A DNA stretch of 64,000 nt. Source: RH-AL1 sp964247745. Lineage in GTDB: Bacteria; Pseudomonadota; Alphaproteobacteria; Rhizobiales; Beijerinckiaceae. The notes below the pieces were generated by a model, which was given only the letters and a program-made list of their open reading frames with translations, was not told where the DNA came from and did not search any database. Below are positions 36,039 through 44,148 of the stretch, piece after piece (within the stretch, counting starts at the first letter, position 1; each line of letters opens with the position of its first letter). The DNA lies in NCBI GenBank assembly GCA_964247745.1, contig CAXTVT010000004.1, positions 1 through 64,000 of the forward strand. Direction: 5' to 3'. A program made the position numbers and the translations under genes.

Positions 36039-36794
36039 TCAGCACACCGAATTGTCGACCGGGAACTCCAAGATGGTTGTTGTTCCCATCTTAAACAGAA
36101 CCCGTATCCGTACGCCTTGATGGATGGCGTCGTCATAACTTGTGAACAACGTACCCTGTGTCTTACCGCGTATCTCGAACGATCTGTACTTGAAAAAGTC
36201 GACGAAGGCCGGTGCAACGATGTCATAGGACAATTGTATGTTACCCTCGTGCGGGTCGGCACCAGCAAACCGAGACCCGGGAAAGGCAGCTTGACCCGGG
36301 AGGGCTTTCGAGATTTCGCTGGCCATCTTCGTCAAGGTCGCCATGTCGGCGATCGCGGGAGTTTGAAGTGAAGCGCAAGCGCGCTCGTCGATATCATAGG
36401 AAAAGATATCCGATGGATCGGGCCCGCGAAAAACATTTCGAAACACGACGCCTTTTTTGATGACCGGCAAACGCTCCGCTTTGCACATATATCGAGTCGT
36501 GCCGATTTGCAGTCTTTGTTTCTGGGCAGCCGCATTGAAAAATGCCTTCGCATCCTTGAAGGTCATGCGACTTTCTACAATATTTCCCTGCGAGATAGTC
36601 TCTTGCGTGATCAAAGAATTGATCGAAGTGGCGGGTTTGTGGATATTCATCGTATGCGCTATTGTTGCAGCCAGTTGCGCAGGGGTTGCCGAAGGCGGGA
36701 TATCTTGTGCGGTCGCCCACGTCACGCATGAAGCTGTCGCTAAGCTCACGGTCGCAGCCTTCATCGCTAATGTGCATAAAGCGAGTGGACGCAT
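36039..36794 (-). CDS. secreted protein of unknown function, low GC
   Basis: A 251-residue precursor with a signal peptide ending near TWATAQD. The mature protein has no recognised domain; it contains GTTRYMCKAERL, SYDIDERACASL and a C-terminal VDNSVC, so disulfides are possible. ATG 36794 follows an AAAGGAAA ribosome site. Base composition is markedly lower in GC than all the flanking genes, which suggests recent transfer. It converges on selA with only 7 bases between the stop codons. Confidence 0.65.
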   Translation of the reverse strand: MRPLALCTLAMKAATVSLATASCVTWATAQDIPPSATPAQLAATIAHTMNIHKPATSINSLITQETISQGNIVESRMTFKDAKAFFNAAAQKQRLQIGTTRYMCKAERLPVIKKGVVFRNVFRGPDPSDIFSYDIDERACASLQTPAIADMATLTKMASEISKALPGQAAFPGSRFAGADPHEGNIQLSYDIVAPAFVDFFKYRSFEIRGKTQGTLFTSYDDAIHQGVRIRVLFKMGTTTILEFPVDNSVC

Positions 36795-36908
36795 GGCTCG
36801 TTTCCTTTGAAGCTTGGCGCTCTGAAACTTGCTTAAAACATGCGGGATTGAAAGTCGCGCAATGATCGCGCGTAAGTTGAGAACAGAACGTTAGGTGGGG
36901 GCAGGCCC

Positions 36909-37316
36909 ATGAGAGAATCGACGGCGGTCTTCCTCGGGTTCGGCGCGGTCGCATTCGGCATCGTGGCCGTGCCGGTCGCGTTCTTCTTCTACGGCGCGCA
37001 TGCGATGGACCGGCAGCAGACGAACGTCGACGGGCCTATCAGCCGGGCATTCCTCGCCGTCGACGTCGACGCCAACGGATCGGCGGAGCCGGTGCCGGCG
37101 ATCGACGGCCTGCTGCCGCTCGGCGCGACGAGCGACGCCGCCTTGCGCGACCTGCGCCAGGACGGGTTCAGCTGCTCGGCCAAGGACGGCGGCGCGGTCT
37201 GCCTGCGTACGCTGCAGCACGGCTCGTCGAGCGAGAGCTGGACCGTCACCCTGACCTTCGATGCGGCCGGCCGCCTGGCGTCGCGCTCCGGCAGCAACCG
37301 GGCGAAGAGCCTGTGA
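36909..37316 (+). CDS. small membrane-anchored protein, tandem paralogue 1
   Basis: A 135-residue protein with one N-terminal membrane helix (FLGFGAVAFGIVAVPVAFFFYG) and a periplasmic domain that contains GPISRAFLAVDVDAN, PAIDGLLPLGATSDAALRDL, GFSCSAKDGGAVCLR and WTVTLTFDAAG. The two Cys may form a disulfide. The next gene repeats the same plan (I/TAFLA, LDRLLPAGMS, GFACTF, WLTFD), so the pair arose by duplication. Function unknown. Its stop overlaps the next start (GTGA). Confidence 0.7.
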   Translation: MRESTAVFLGFGAVAFGIVAVPVAFFFYGAHAMDRQQTNVDGPISRAFLAVDVDANGSAEPVPAIDGLLPLGATSDAALRDLRQDGFSCSAKDGGAVCLRTLQHGSSSESWTVTLTFDAAGRLASRSGSNRAKSL

Positions 37317-37708
37317 GCGAGGCGCGCGCGATGCTGCTCGGCCTCGGCGCAATCGCGCTGATAACGTTCGCGCTGGCCGCCTCGCTCGTCTACAACAGCG
37401 TGGTCCTGCGCCGGCGGCCGGAGGCACCGCGGGGCATGATCGGCACGGCCTTCCTGGCCGCGAAGGCCGATGCGTCGCAGACCGTGGCCGGCCTCGACCG
37501 CCTGCTCCCTGCCGGGATGTCGGAGACGGCGGCGCTCCAACGCCTCGCCGCCGACGGCTTCGCCTGCACCTTCGAACCCCACGCCGCGACCTGCTTCCGC
37601 TCCGCCGGGGTAGGGCGCGCCACAGACATCTGGACCATATGGCTGACCTTCGATCCCTCAGAGAACCTTACGTCGAGCCAGGGCGAGCGCCGGAGCGCGA
37701 CGCTTTGA
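37313..37708 (+). CDS. small membrane-anchored protein, tandem paralogue 2
   Basis: A 131-residue paralogue of the preceding gene with the same order: N-terminal helix (LGLGAIALITFALAASLVYN), GTAFLAAKADAS, GLDRLLPAGMSETAALQRL, DGFACTF, CFRSAG, and IWLTFDPSE. The conserved paired Cys and the -L-T-F-D- strand suggest a small periplasmic beta-rich domain. GTG 37313 overlaps the first paralogue, and its TGA overlaps the TTG start of truB, so all three genes are coupled in translation. Confidence 0.7.
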   Translation: MSEARAMLLGLGAIALITFALAASLVYNSVVLRRRPEAPRGMIGTAFLAAKADASQTVAGLDRLLPAGMSETAALQRLAADGFACTFEPHAATCFRSAGVGRATDIWTIWLTFDPSENLTSSQGERRSATL

Positions 37709-38616
37709 GCGAGGGAAAACAGCACCGCAACAAGCGTGTCGACGTCAACGGCTGGGTCGTGCTCGACAAGCCGGTCGGCATCACCTCGACCCGTGCCGTG
37801 GCGCGGCTGAAGCGCATCTACAACGGCAAGAAGGCCGGCCACGCCGGCACGCTCGATCCGCTGGCCTCCGGCATCCTTCCGATCGCCTTCGGCGAGGCCA
37901 CCAAGACCGTCCCCTACGTGCAGGACGGCGAGAAGGGCTATCGCTTCACCGTGACGTGGGGCGTCGAGACCAACACCGACGATGCCGACGGCACCGCCGT
38001 CGCCACCTCGGAGCTCCGGCCGGACCGCGCCGCCATCGAGGCGCTGCTGCCACGCTTCATCGGCACGATCGAGCAGCGGCCACCGGCCTTCTCCGCGATC
38101 AAGATCGCCGGCGAGCGGGCCTACGATCTGGCGCGGGAGGGCGAGCTCGTCGACATCCCGCCGCGCGCCGTGACGATCCACGCGCTGACGATCAGCGCAC
38201 ACGAGGGCCCCGCGACCACCTTCGAGACGCGCTGCGGCAAGGGCACCTACGTCCGCGCCATCGCCCGCGACCTCGGCCGCGCGCTGGGCTGCTACGGCCA
38301 CGTCACCGCGCTGCGGCGCACCCGCGTCGGCCCCTTCGTCGAGGCCGACAGCGTCGCGCTCGAAGCGCTGGAGGAGGCCGAAACGGCGACCGCCGCGCTG
38401 CGCCGCGTCGAGGCCGGCTTGGGCGAGCTGACCCGCATCCTGGTCGACCGCACCGATGCCGCCCGCCTGCGCCGCGGCCAGTCCATGCTGCTGCGCGGCG
38501 CCGACGCCCCACCCGAAGGCGAGGCCTACGCCGCCTGCTCCGGCGTGGTCATCGCCATCGGCGCGATCGAGAACGGCGAGCTGGTGCCCGCGCGCGTCTT
38601 CAACCTGCCGTTCTGA
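37705..38616 (+). CDS. truB: tRNA pseudouridine(55) synthase
   Basis: A 303-residue enzyme that makes pseudouridine 55 in the T loop of tRNAs. The N-terminal NGWVVLDKPVGITST is followed by KKAGHAGTLDPLASGILPIA with the catalytic Asp, then QRPPAFSAIKIAGERAYDLAR and CGKGTYVRAIARDLG. The C-terminal part is the usual short TruB tail. No ATG fits; the TTG at 37705 overlaps the previous stop (TTGA), and an in-frame ATG about 70 bases upstream is an alternative. The usual rbfA/rpsO neighbours are absent. Confidence 0.93.
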   Translation: MSEGKQHRNKRVDVNGWVVLDKPVGITSTRAVARLKRIYNGKKAGHAGTLDPLASGILPIAFGEATKTVPYVQDGEKGYRFTVTWGVETNTDDADGTAVATSELRPDRAAIEALLPRFIGTIEQRPPAFSAIKIAGERAYDLAREGELVDIPPRAVTIHALTISAHEGPATTFETRCGKGTYVRAIARDLGRALGCYGHVTALRRTRVGPFVEADSVALEALEEAETATAALRRVEAGLGELTRILVDRTDAARLRRGQSMLLRGADAPPEGEAYAACSGVVIAIGAIENGELVPARVFNLPF

Positions 38617-38621
38617 AGGAT

Positions 38622-38744
38622 CTCCTCATGGTGAGGAGCGCCGCAGGCGCGTCTCGAACCACGTAAGGCTTTGCAGTGCAGCCGGTGCGCGGAGAGAGCG
38701 TACGTGGTTCGAGACGGCGCCTTGCGCCTCCTCACCATGAGGAG
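38622..38744. repeat. REP-like long inverted repeat
   Basis: Two arms of about 43 bases (38622-38665 and 38701-38744) are near-perfect reverse complements; the outer part reads CTCCTCATGGTGAGGAGCG and the inner part GTCTCGAACCACGTA. The arms are separated by about 35 bases. I recall CTCATGGTGAGG...TCTCGAACCA-type palindromes being dispersed in hyphomicrobial genomes as REP-like elements. It follows truB by 5 bases and may also terminate transcription. Confidence 0.8.
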
Positions 38745-38771
38745 CGTTGAAGCGAGGCGCGGCCGTTCGCG

Positions 38772-39809
38772 TCACGCCACCCCGAAACGGTACAGGATCG
38801 TCGCGCGAAAGGTCTCGCCCGGCCGCAGCACGGTCGAGGGGAACGTCGGCTGGTTCGGCGCGTCCGGAAAATGCTGCGCCTCGAGCGCCAGGCCGGCGGT
38901 CTGGCGGTAGGTGCCGCCGTGGCCGATCAGCGAGCCGTTCAGGCTGTTGCCGGTGTAGACCTGCAGGCCGGGCAGGTCGGTCTCGACCTCCAGCACGCGG
39001 CCGGAGCCGGGATGCGTCACCCGCGCCGCGCGCCGCATCGCGCCGGCGGCGCCGTCGAGCACGAAGCAATGGTCGAAGCCGCGCGCCGGCATCATCTGCG
39101 GATCGTCGTCGCGGATGCGGTCTCCGATCCGCACCGGATGGCGGAAGTCGAACGGCGTGCCCGCCACCGGCGCCAGCGCGCCGGTCGGAATCTGGGTCGC
39201 GTCGGTCGGCAGGAAGCGCTCGGCGAACACCTCGACCTCGTGGTCGTGGCATTCGAGCGCGTGTTGCCCGGCGAGGTTAAAATAGGGATGCGCGCTGAGG
39301 TTCACCGGGCACGGCTTGTCGACGCTCGCCTCCAGCACGAGGCGCAGCGCCGTGCCCTCCAGCGTGTAGGTGGCCTTGGCGAGCAGCGCGCCGGGAAAGC
39401 CCTGGTCGCCGTCGGGACTCTCCAGCGTCCAGGTGGCCGAGGCCGGCGTGCGCTCGGCCAGCGTCCAGAACTTCTTCGAGAAGGCCTGCTTGCCGCCGTG
39501 CAGCGTGTTGGGCGGGTCGTTGACCGAGAGCTGGTAGTCGTGGCCGTCCAGTGTGAAACGCCCGCCGGCGATGCGGTTGGCGTAGCGCCCGAGCACCGCG
39601 CCGAACGAGCCGGCCTTGAGGATCTGGTCGGCGCGGTCGAAGCCGAGCAGCACGTGCTCCATCCCGCCGTGCCGGTCCGGCGCCTCGATCGCCAGCATGC
39701 GCGCGCCGAAGTTCGTCAGCGCCAACCGCAGCGTACCGTTGCCGAGCCGCACCACGCCGACGTCCTCCCCGTCCGGGGCCTGGCCGAGGATGGTGTCGAA
39801 GGTCGTCAT
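38772..39809 (-). CDS. galM: aldose 1-epimerase (mutarotase)
   Basis: A 345-residue galactose mutarotase that interconverts alpha and beta anomers of aldohexoses. Motifs include TNFGARMLAIEAPDRHG, GRYANRIAGGRFTLDG, NTLHGGKQAFSKKFW, NLSAHPYFNLAGQ with the catalytic His, GFDHCFVL, and LALEAQHFPDAPN with the catalytic Glu. It has no signal peptide, so it acts in the cytoplasm. No galactose operon is nearby. Its start is 13 bases after the SCO-family gene on the same strand. Confidence 0.93.
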   Translation of the reverse strand: MTTFDTILGQAPDGEDVGVVRLGNGTLRLALTNFGARMLAIEAPDRHGGMEHVLLGFDRADQILKAGSFGAVLGRYANRIAGGRFTLDGHDYQLSVNDPPNTLHGGKQAFSKKFWTLAERTPASATWTLESPDGDQGFPGALLAKATYTLEGTALRLVLEASVDKPCPVNLSAHPYFNLAGQHALECHDHEVEVFAERFLPTDATQIPTGALAPVAGTPFDFRHPVRIGDRIRDDDPQMMPARGFDHCFVLDGAAGAMRRAARVTHPGSGRVLEVETDLPGLQVYTGNSLNGSLIGHGGTYRQTAGLALEAQHFPDAPNQPTFPSTVLRPGETFRATILYRFGVA

Positions 39810-39822
39810 CGGACGGAAAGCC

Positions 39823-40620
39823 TCACGCGAGGGGCATCGCGCGCCGGCGCCGGCGCTCGACCAGGAGGAGAGTGCCGACGCCGGCGACGATCAGCGCGAT
39901 CGTCGCCGCGGCGGCGATGGCCATGACGCGCTCGATGCGCAGCGTGTAGATCCCGGCGGCGGGATTGAAGCCGTAGCACAGCAGCAGCAGGTGGCTGGTC
40001 AGCGATGCCGGCGCGGCGCCCGATTCCGTCAGCGCCAGCTTGAGGTCGAGCGGGTCCATCGCGAACGGGCTGAGGATGCGCTGCACCCGCCCCGCGGCAT
40101 CGACCAGCATCAGCCCGGCGGGATGGGCGAACTGCTTGTGCTCCGCGTCGAACGGCGCCACCAGGCCGACGCTGGCCTTCATCGCCTCCAGCGCCGGGGG
40201 ATTCTCGGTGAGGAACAGGGCGGCGTCGTGCAGCGCGCTGCCGTCGGTATGCGCGTCGCGGAAGCTGGCGGCATCGGCCTGGGTCTGGCTGCCGCTGAGC
40301 GCCACCGAGATCACGTTGAAGTCGCGGCCCATCGTCAGCGGCACCCTCGGCAGCGTGCCGGCGAGCTGGTCGAGGATCACGCCGCAGAGCGACTCGCAGC
40401 GATAGTCGGTGAAGGTCACCAGCGCCGGCCTGCCGTCGAGCGCCTGGCCCAGCGTCAGGTCGCCGTGCGGGCCGTGCAGCACCGCCGCCTTGGGCAGCAG
40501 GGCGCCGGGCTGGAAATGGAAGCCGACGTCCTTGAGCGCCGCACGCTCGAGCCCCGCGGCCGCCGGCGCGGCGGCGAGCAGGGTCGCGGCAAGCACGGCG
40601 AGGGTGAGGAGCTGTCGCAA
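39823..40620 (-). CDS. SCO1/SenC-like copper/thiol protein
   Basis: A 265-residue precursor: signal peptide (LLTLAVLAATLLAAAPAAAG), thioredoxin-like SCO domain with the copper-binding CESLC motif and the distal His in KQFAHPAG, and a C-terminal membrane helix (AIAAAATIALIVAGVGTLLLV) followed by a basic tail. Such proteins deliver copper to cytochrome oxidase Cu-A or act as thiol reductases. Most SCO proteins are anchored at the N-terminus; here the anchor is at the C-terminus. The start is TTG 40620. No cox genes lie next to it. Confidence 0.82.
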   Translation of the reverse strand: MRQLLTLAVLAATLLAAAPAAAGLERAALKDVGFHFQPGALLPKAAVLHGPHGDLTLGQALDGRPALVTFTDYRCESLCGVILDQLAGTLPRVPLTMGRDFNVISVALSGSQTQADAASFRDAHTDGSALHDAALFLTENPPALEAMKASVGLVAPFDAEHKQFAHPAGLMLVDAAGRVQRILSPFAMDPLDLKLALTESGAAPASLTSHLLLLCYGFNPAAGIYTLRIERVMAIAAAATIALIVAGVGTLLLVERRRRRAMPLA

Positions 40621-40793
40621 GGGCGGGTCCGGTGGCGACCTTTCCTACGCCGGGCGTGGGCCGGGAGCAACGCGACCAACCCGGCATGAACCATCGCGGA
40701 CACAAAGCGGGTGCGCGAGAGGAACCGCACCTCTCGCCCGCTCGTTTGACATGCGAGCGTCACAATTGCCCGCGTGTCGGGAGGGGAAACATC

Positions 40794-41288
40794 ATGGCCA
40801 CCATAGGATCGCGCGTTCGGCTGGCAGCCGCCGTCGTCGGCGTCGCAGGCTTCGCGCTGGCCGGGCCCGCCTGGGCGGCGACGCATCACCGCGCGCGCCA
40901 TGCCGCCGCGGCCGGCGTCAGCTACACCCACAGTGGCCAGGCCCAGAACAGCGGCTACCACACGCTGGTGAGCGACGGGCCCGGCACCGGCTTCGGCTTC
41001 CATCGTCTGCCGGGGGGCTACCGCGTCGCCGCCGCGGCCGCCCGCGGCCAGCATGCCGACGCCCAGCGTGCCGCCATCCACTCCGCCATCGCCGACGATG
41101 CGGTGGAGTCCTATGGCCCGTTCGGCGACGGCCTGGCCGGCGAGGGTGGCTTCGGTGCCGGCGGCTACGGCAACGGCCGCGGCGTCTTCAGCTATCCCGA
41201 CGGCTACGGCTCGCCCTATTTCGCCGGCTATTACGGCCCGGGCGATGGCGCCGACTACGGGCCGCTCGGCCACGGCTACACGAACTGA
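40794..41288 (+). CDS. secreted glycine/tyrosine-rich protein
   Basis: A 164-residue precursor with a signal peptide (AAAVVGVAGFALAGPAWAA) and a low-complexity mature region rich in Gly, Tyr and His (GEGGFGAGGYGNGRG, GSPYFAGYYGPGDG). GAGGGGAAAC-type ribosome site precedes ATG 40794. It may be a cell-envelope or matrix protein. No domain recognised. Its last 13 bases overlap the convergent miaA gene. Confidence 0.65.
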   Translation: MATIGSRVRLAAAVVGVAGFALAGPAWAATHHRARHAAAAGVSYTHSGQAQNSGYHTLVSDGPGTGFGFHRLPGGYRVAAAAARGQHADAQRAAIHSAIADDAVESYGPFGDGLAGEGGFGAGGYGNGRGVFSYPDGYGSPYFAGYYGPGDGADYGPLGHGYTN

Positions 41289-42211
41289 GACATCACGAAC
41301 GCCTCCGCCCGCTCCGGATCGAGCGGGCGGAAGCCTGCGAGTTGGTGGCGGGCGAACGTGTCCTGACGCTTGAGATAGCGCCGGCTGTCGCATTGGCCCT
41401 GCGCTACCGCCTCCGCCAGGGTCATGTGGCCCGCGAGATGCTTGAGCAGCGGCGGAACGCCGAGGGCGCGCATCACCGGCAGCTCCGGCGAAAGCCGTCG
41501 CGACGCCAGGGCTTCGACCTCGACCAGGGCGCCTTCCGCCATCATCGCTTCGAACCGCGTGTCGACACGGCGACGTAGCGCGTTGCGATCCAGCGCCAGC
41601 GTGATCGCCACGCTGGCATCGAGGTCGAGGATCGCCGGTTGCCGCGTCGCCTGGAACGAGGCCAGGCTTCGGCCGGTGGCGCGGTGCACCTCGAGGGCGC
41701 GCACGAGCCGCTGCGGGTCTGTCGCGCGCAGCCGCGCCGCCGTCGCCGGATCGTGCATGGCGAGCAGGGCGTGCAACTCGGCCGGCGCTCGCTCCGCCGC
41801 CCAGCCCCGGACCTCGGCGCGGACCGCGTCGGGCACGGGTGGGATTGCCGAGAGACCTTGGGTCAGCGCCTTGAAGTAGAGCCCGGTGCCGCCGACGACG
41901 ATCGGCACGCGCCCTGCGGCGCGCGACGCCGCGAGGGCGGCGGCGATGTCGACGAGCCAGCGGCTCACGGAAGAGGCGCCAGCCCCGTCCACCGTCCCGT
42001 AGAGCCGGTGCGGCACCTGCGCCTCGTCGTTCGGGCTAGGCCGCGCCGTCAGCACGCGCAGGTCACGGTAGACCTGCATGGAATCGGCGTTCACGATGGT
42101 GCCGCCGAGCCGCTGCGCGAGGCGCAGCGCCAGGGCCGACTTGCCGCTGGCGGTGGGCCCTGCGATGAGGATCGCCTGGAACCGGCGCCCTCCATGATCC
42201 CCGACGCTCAC
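41276..42211 (-). CDS. miaA: tRNA dimethylallyltransferase
   Basis: A 311-residue enzyme that adds a dimethylallyl group to A37 of tRNAs reading UNN codons. The P-loop GPTASGKSALALRLAQ is at the N-terminus, followed by VNADSMQVYRDL, VGGTGLYFKAL, and RRYLKRQDTFARHQL. The start is uncertain: GTG 42211 is the only good candidate and overlaps the first 18 bases of the divergent serB gene. The C-terminus overlaps a secreted-protein gene by 13 bases. hfq is not nearby. Confidence 0.92.
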   Translation of the reverse strand: MSVGDHGGRRFQAILIAGPTASGKSALALRLAQRLGGTIVNADSMQVYRDLRVLTARPSPNDEAQVPHRLYGTVDGAGASSVSRWLVDIAAALAASRAAGRVPIVVGGTGLYFKALTQGLSAIPPVPDAVRAEVRGWAAERAPAELHALLAMHDPATAARLRATDPQRLVRALEVHRATGRSLASFQATRQPAILDLDASVAITLALDRNALRRRVDTRFEAMMAEGALVEVEALASRRLSPELPVMRALGVPPLLKHLAGHMTLAEAVAQGQCDSRRYLKRQDTFARHQLAGFRPLDPERAEAFVMSQFV

Positions 42212-43093
42212 TGGGTCGCGACCCTCGTCTCCGCGCCGGGCGCGCTCACGGCCGATGGCCTCGCTCGCGCCGCCGCGGCGCTGCCGGGCGCCGGCCCGCC
42301 GCATTGGCTCGGCGCCGCCGTCGCTGCCGATATCTTCTTCGCACCTCCGGGCGGCGACGACAATGCGCGCTGGTGCGAGGCGGCACGGGCGGCGCTCGGC
42401 GTCGCTCCGATCGACGTGGTGGTGCAGCCGGCAGTGGGGCGCCGCAAGCGCCTCCTCGTCGCCGACATGGACTCGACGCTGATCGACGGCGAGTGCATCG
42501 ACGAGATGGCCGCCGCGATGGGCCGCCGCGCCGATGTCGCGGCGATCACCGCGCGCTCGACCGGCGGCGACATTGATTTCACCAGCTCGCTCGTCGCGCG
42601 CGTCGCGCTGCTGCGCGGGCTCGAGGTCGCGGCGGTGGCGGCGATCGCAGCGCGCGCGACACCGACGCCCGGCGCCCGCGTGCTCGCGGCGACGATGCGG
42701 TCCCACGGCGCCACCACGGTCATCGCGTCCGGCGCCTTCACCCTCGTCACGGGGCCGGTTGCCGCCCGCCTCGGCTTCGACCGGCATTATGCCAACACGC
42801 TCGACATCGTCGACGGTCGCTTGACCGGCACGATGCGGCCGCCGCACTTCGTGCCGGGTTCGAAGCGCGACACGCTCATCGCGCTGTGCGCCGAACTCGG
42901 CCTGGCACCGGCCGAGACGCTCGCCGTCGGCGACGGCGCCAACGACATCCCGATGCTGCGCGAGGCCGGTCTCGGGGTGGCGTTCCGGGCCAAGCCGATG
43001 GTCGTCGCCGCAATCCCCGCGCGCGTCGACCACGCCGACCTCACCGCGCTGCTCTATATCCAGGGCTTCTCGCGCGAGGAGTTTCGCGCGTGA
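42194..43093 (+). CDS. serB: phosphoserine phosphatase
   Basis: A 299-residue HAD enzyme that dephosphorylates O-phosphoserine in the last step of serine synthesis. Motif I is VADMDSTLIDGECIDEMA (nucleophile Asp), motif II is VIASGAFTLV, and motif IV GDGANDIPML. The first 85 residues form an ACT-like domain, as in E. coli SerB. Its GTG-coupled neighbour is a P1-family peptidase (4-base overlap). Starts at ATG 42194, divergent from and overlapping miaA. Confidence 0.94.
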   Translation: MIPDAHWVATLVSAPGALTADGLARAAAALPGAGPPHWLGAAVAADIFFAPPGGDDNARWCEAARAALGVAPIDVVVQPAVGRRKRLLVADMDSTLIDGECIDEMAAAMGRRADVAAITARSTGGDIDFTSSLVARVALLRGLEVAAVAAIAARATPTPGARVLAATMRSHGATTVIASGAFTLVTGPVAARLGFDRHYANTLDIVDGRLTGTMRPPHFVPGSKRDTLIALCAELGLAPAETLAVGDGANDIPMLREAGLGVAFRAKPMVVAAIPARVDHADLTALLYIQGFSREEFRA

Positions 43094-44079
43094 ATCGCAA
43101 CGCCCTCACCGATGTCGCCGGCCTTCGCGTCGGCCACGCCGGCGACGCCCGCATCGCGTCCGGCGTCACCGTGGTGATCTTCGACGAGCCGGCGATGGCC
43201 TCGATCGCCGTCGCCGGAGGCGCGCCGGGGCTGCGCGACACCGCGCTGCTGGCACCGGGCATGAGCGTCGAGCGGATCGACGCCCTGGTGCTGTCGGGTG
43301 GATCGGCCTTCGGGCTCGACGCGCCCGGCGGCGTACAGGCCATGCTGCGGGCGCGAGGTCGAGGCCTGCGCGTGCGGGACGCCGCCGTTCCGATCGTGCC
43401 CGGCGCCATCCTGTTCGACCTGCTCAACGGCGGCGACAAGGCCTGGGGCGAGCAACCGGTGTACTGGCACCTCGGCCGTGCCGCAGCGGAGGCCGCCGGT
43501 CCGGAGGTGGCGCTGGGCAGCGTCGGCGCGGGGCTCGGCGCCACCACGGCCACAGGCAAGGGCGGCATCGGCACGGCGAGCGCCGTGACGCGGGCCGGCT
43601 TCGTCGTCGGCGCACTGGTGGCGGTCAACGCGCTGGGGTCCGCCACGATCGGCGACGGGCCGCATTTCTGGGCGGCGCCCTACGAACGTGACGGCGAGTT
43701 CGGCAATCTCGGCTGGCCGAGCCCGTGGCCGGTGGACGCACTCGCCCTCCACGTCAAGGGGGCCACCGATCCGGCGACCACGATCGGCCTCGTCGCCACC
43801 GACGCCGCGCTGACCAAGGCGGAATGCCGGCGCCTGGCGCTCATGGCGCAGGACGGCCTCGCCCGCGCGCTGCGGCCGGTCCATGCCGCGATGGACGGCG
43901 ACACGCTGTTCGCCACCGCCACCGCGCGGGCCGAGTGCACACCGGATGCCGCGGACCTGGTCGAACTCGGCACGATCGCCGCCGATTGCGTCGCCCGCGC
44001 CATCGCCCGCGGGGTGTACGCGGCGACGGCGCTGCCCTTCGCCGGCGCGCAGCGTAGCTGGCGGGACATGTGGCGGTGA
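43090..44079 (+). CDS. P1-family (DmpA/NylC-like) N-terminal nucleophile hydrolase
   Basis: A 329-residue protein of the DmpA/peptidase T4 family, which process themselves and hydrolyse N-terminal residues or amide bonds of oligomers. Motifs are VAGLRVGHAGD, GAPGLRDTALLAPG, VLSGGSAFGLDAPGGV, GAILFDLLNGGD and VGALVAVNALGSA. GTG 43090 overlaps the serB stop. The exact nucleophile cannot be assigned with confidence: the stretch that would start the beta subunit reads LVAVNALGS, with Val where I would expect Ser or Thr. Confidence 0.83.
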   Translation: MNRNALTDVAGLRVGHAGDARIASGVTVVIFDEPAMASIAVAGGAPGLRDTALLAPGMSVERIDALVLSGGSAFGLDAPGGVQAMLRARGRGLRVRDAAVPIVPGAILFDLLNGGDKAWGEQPVYWHLGRAAAEAAGPEVALGSVGAGLGATTATGKGGIGTASAVTRAGFVVGALVAVNALGSATIGDGPHFWAAPYERDGEFGNLGWPSPWPVDALALHVKGATDPATTIGLVATDAALTKAECRRLALMAQDGLARALRPVHAAMDGDTLFATATARAECTPDAADLVELGTIAADCVARAIARGVYAATALPFAGAQRSWRDMWR

Positions 44080-44148
44080 TGTGCGGCTGCCGGCAGACTC
44101 CGAGGCCGTTCGGCTCTATATGCCGTGCCATCCGCAGCAACCCTCCGC

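Noticed and set aside
34592..36794. Prophage or island integrated at the tRNA-Sec gene
   Set aside because: The low-GC gene nearby is suggestive, but no integrase and no repeat of the tRNA 3' end were found.
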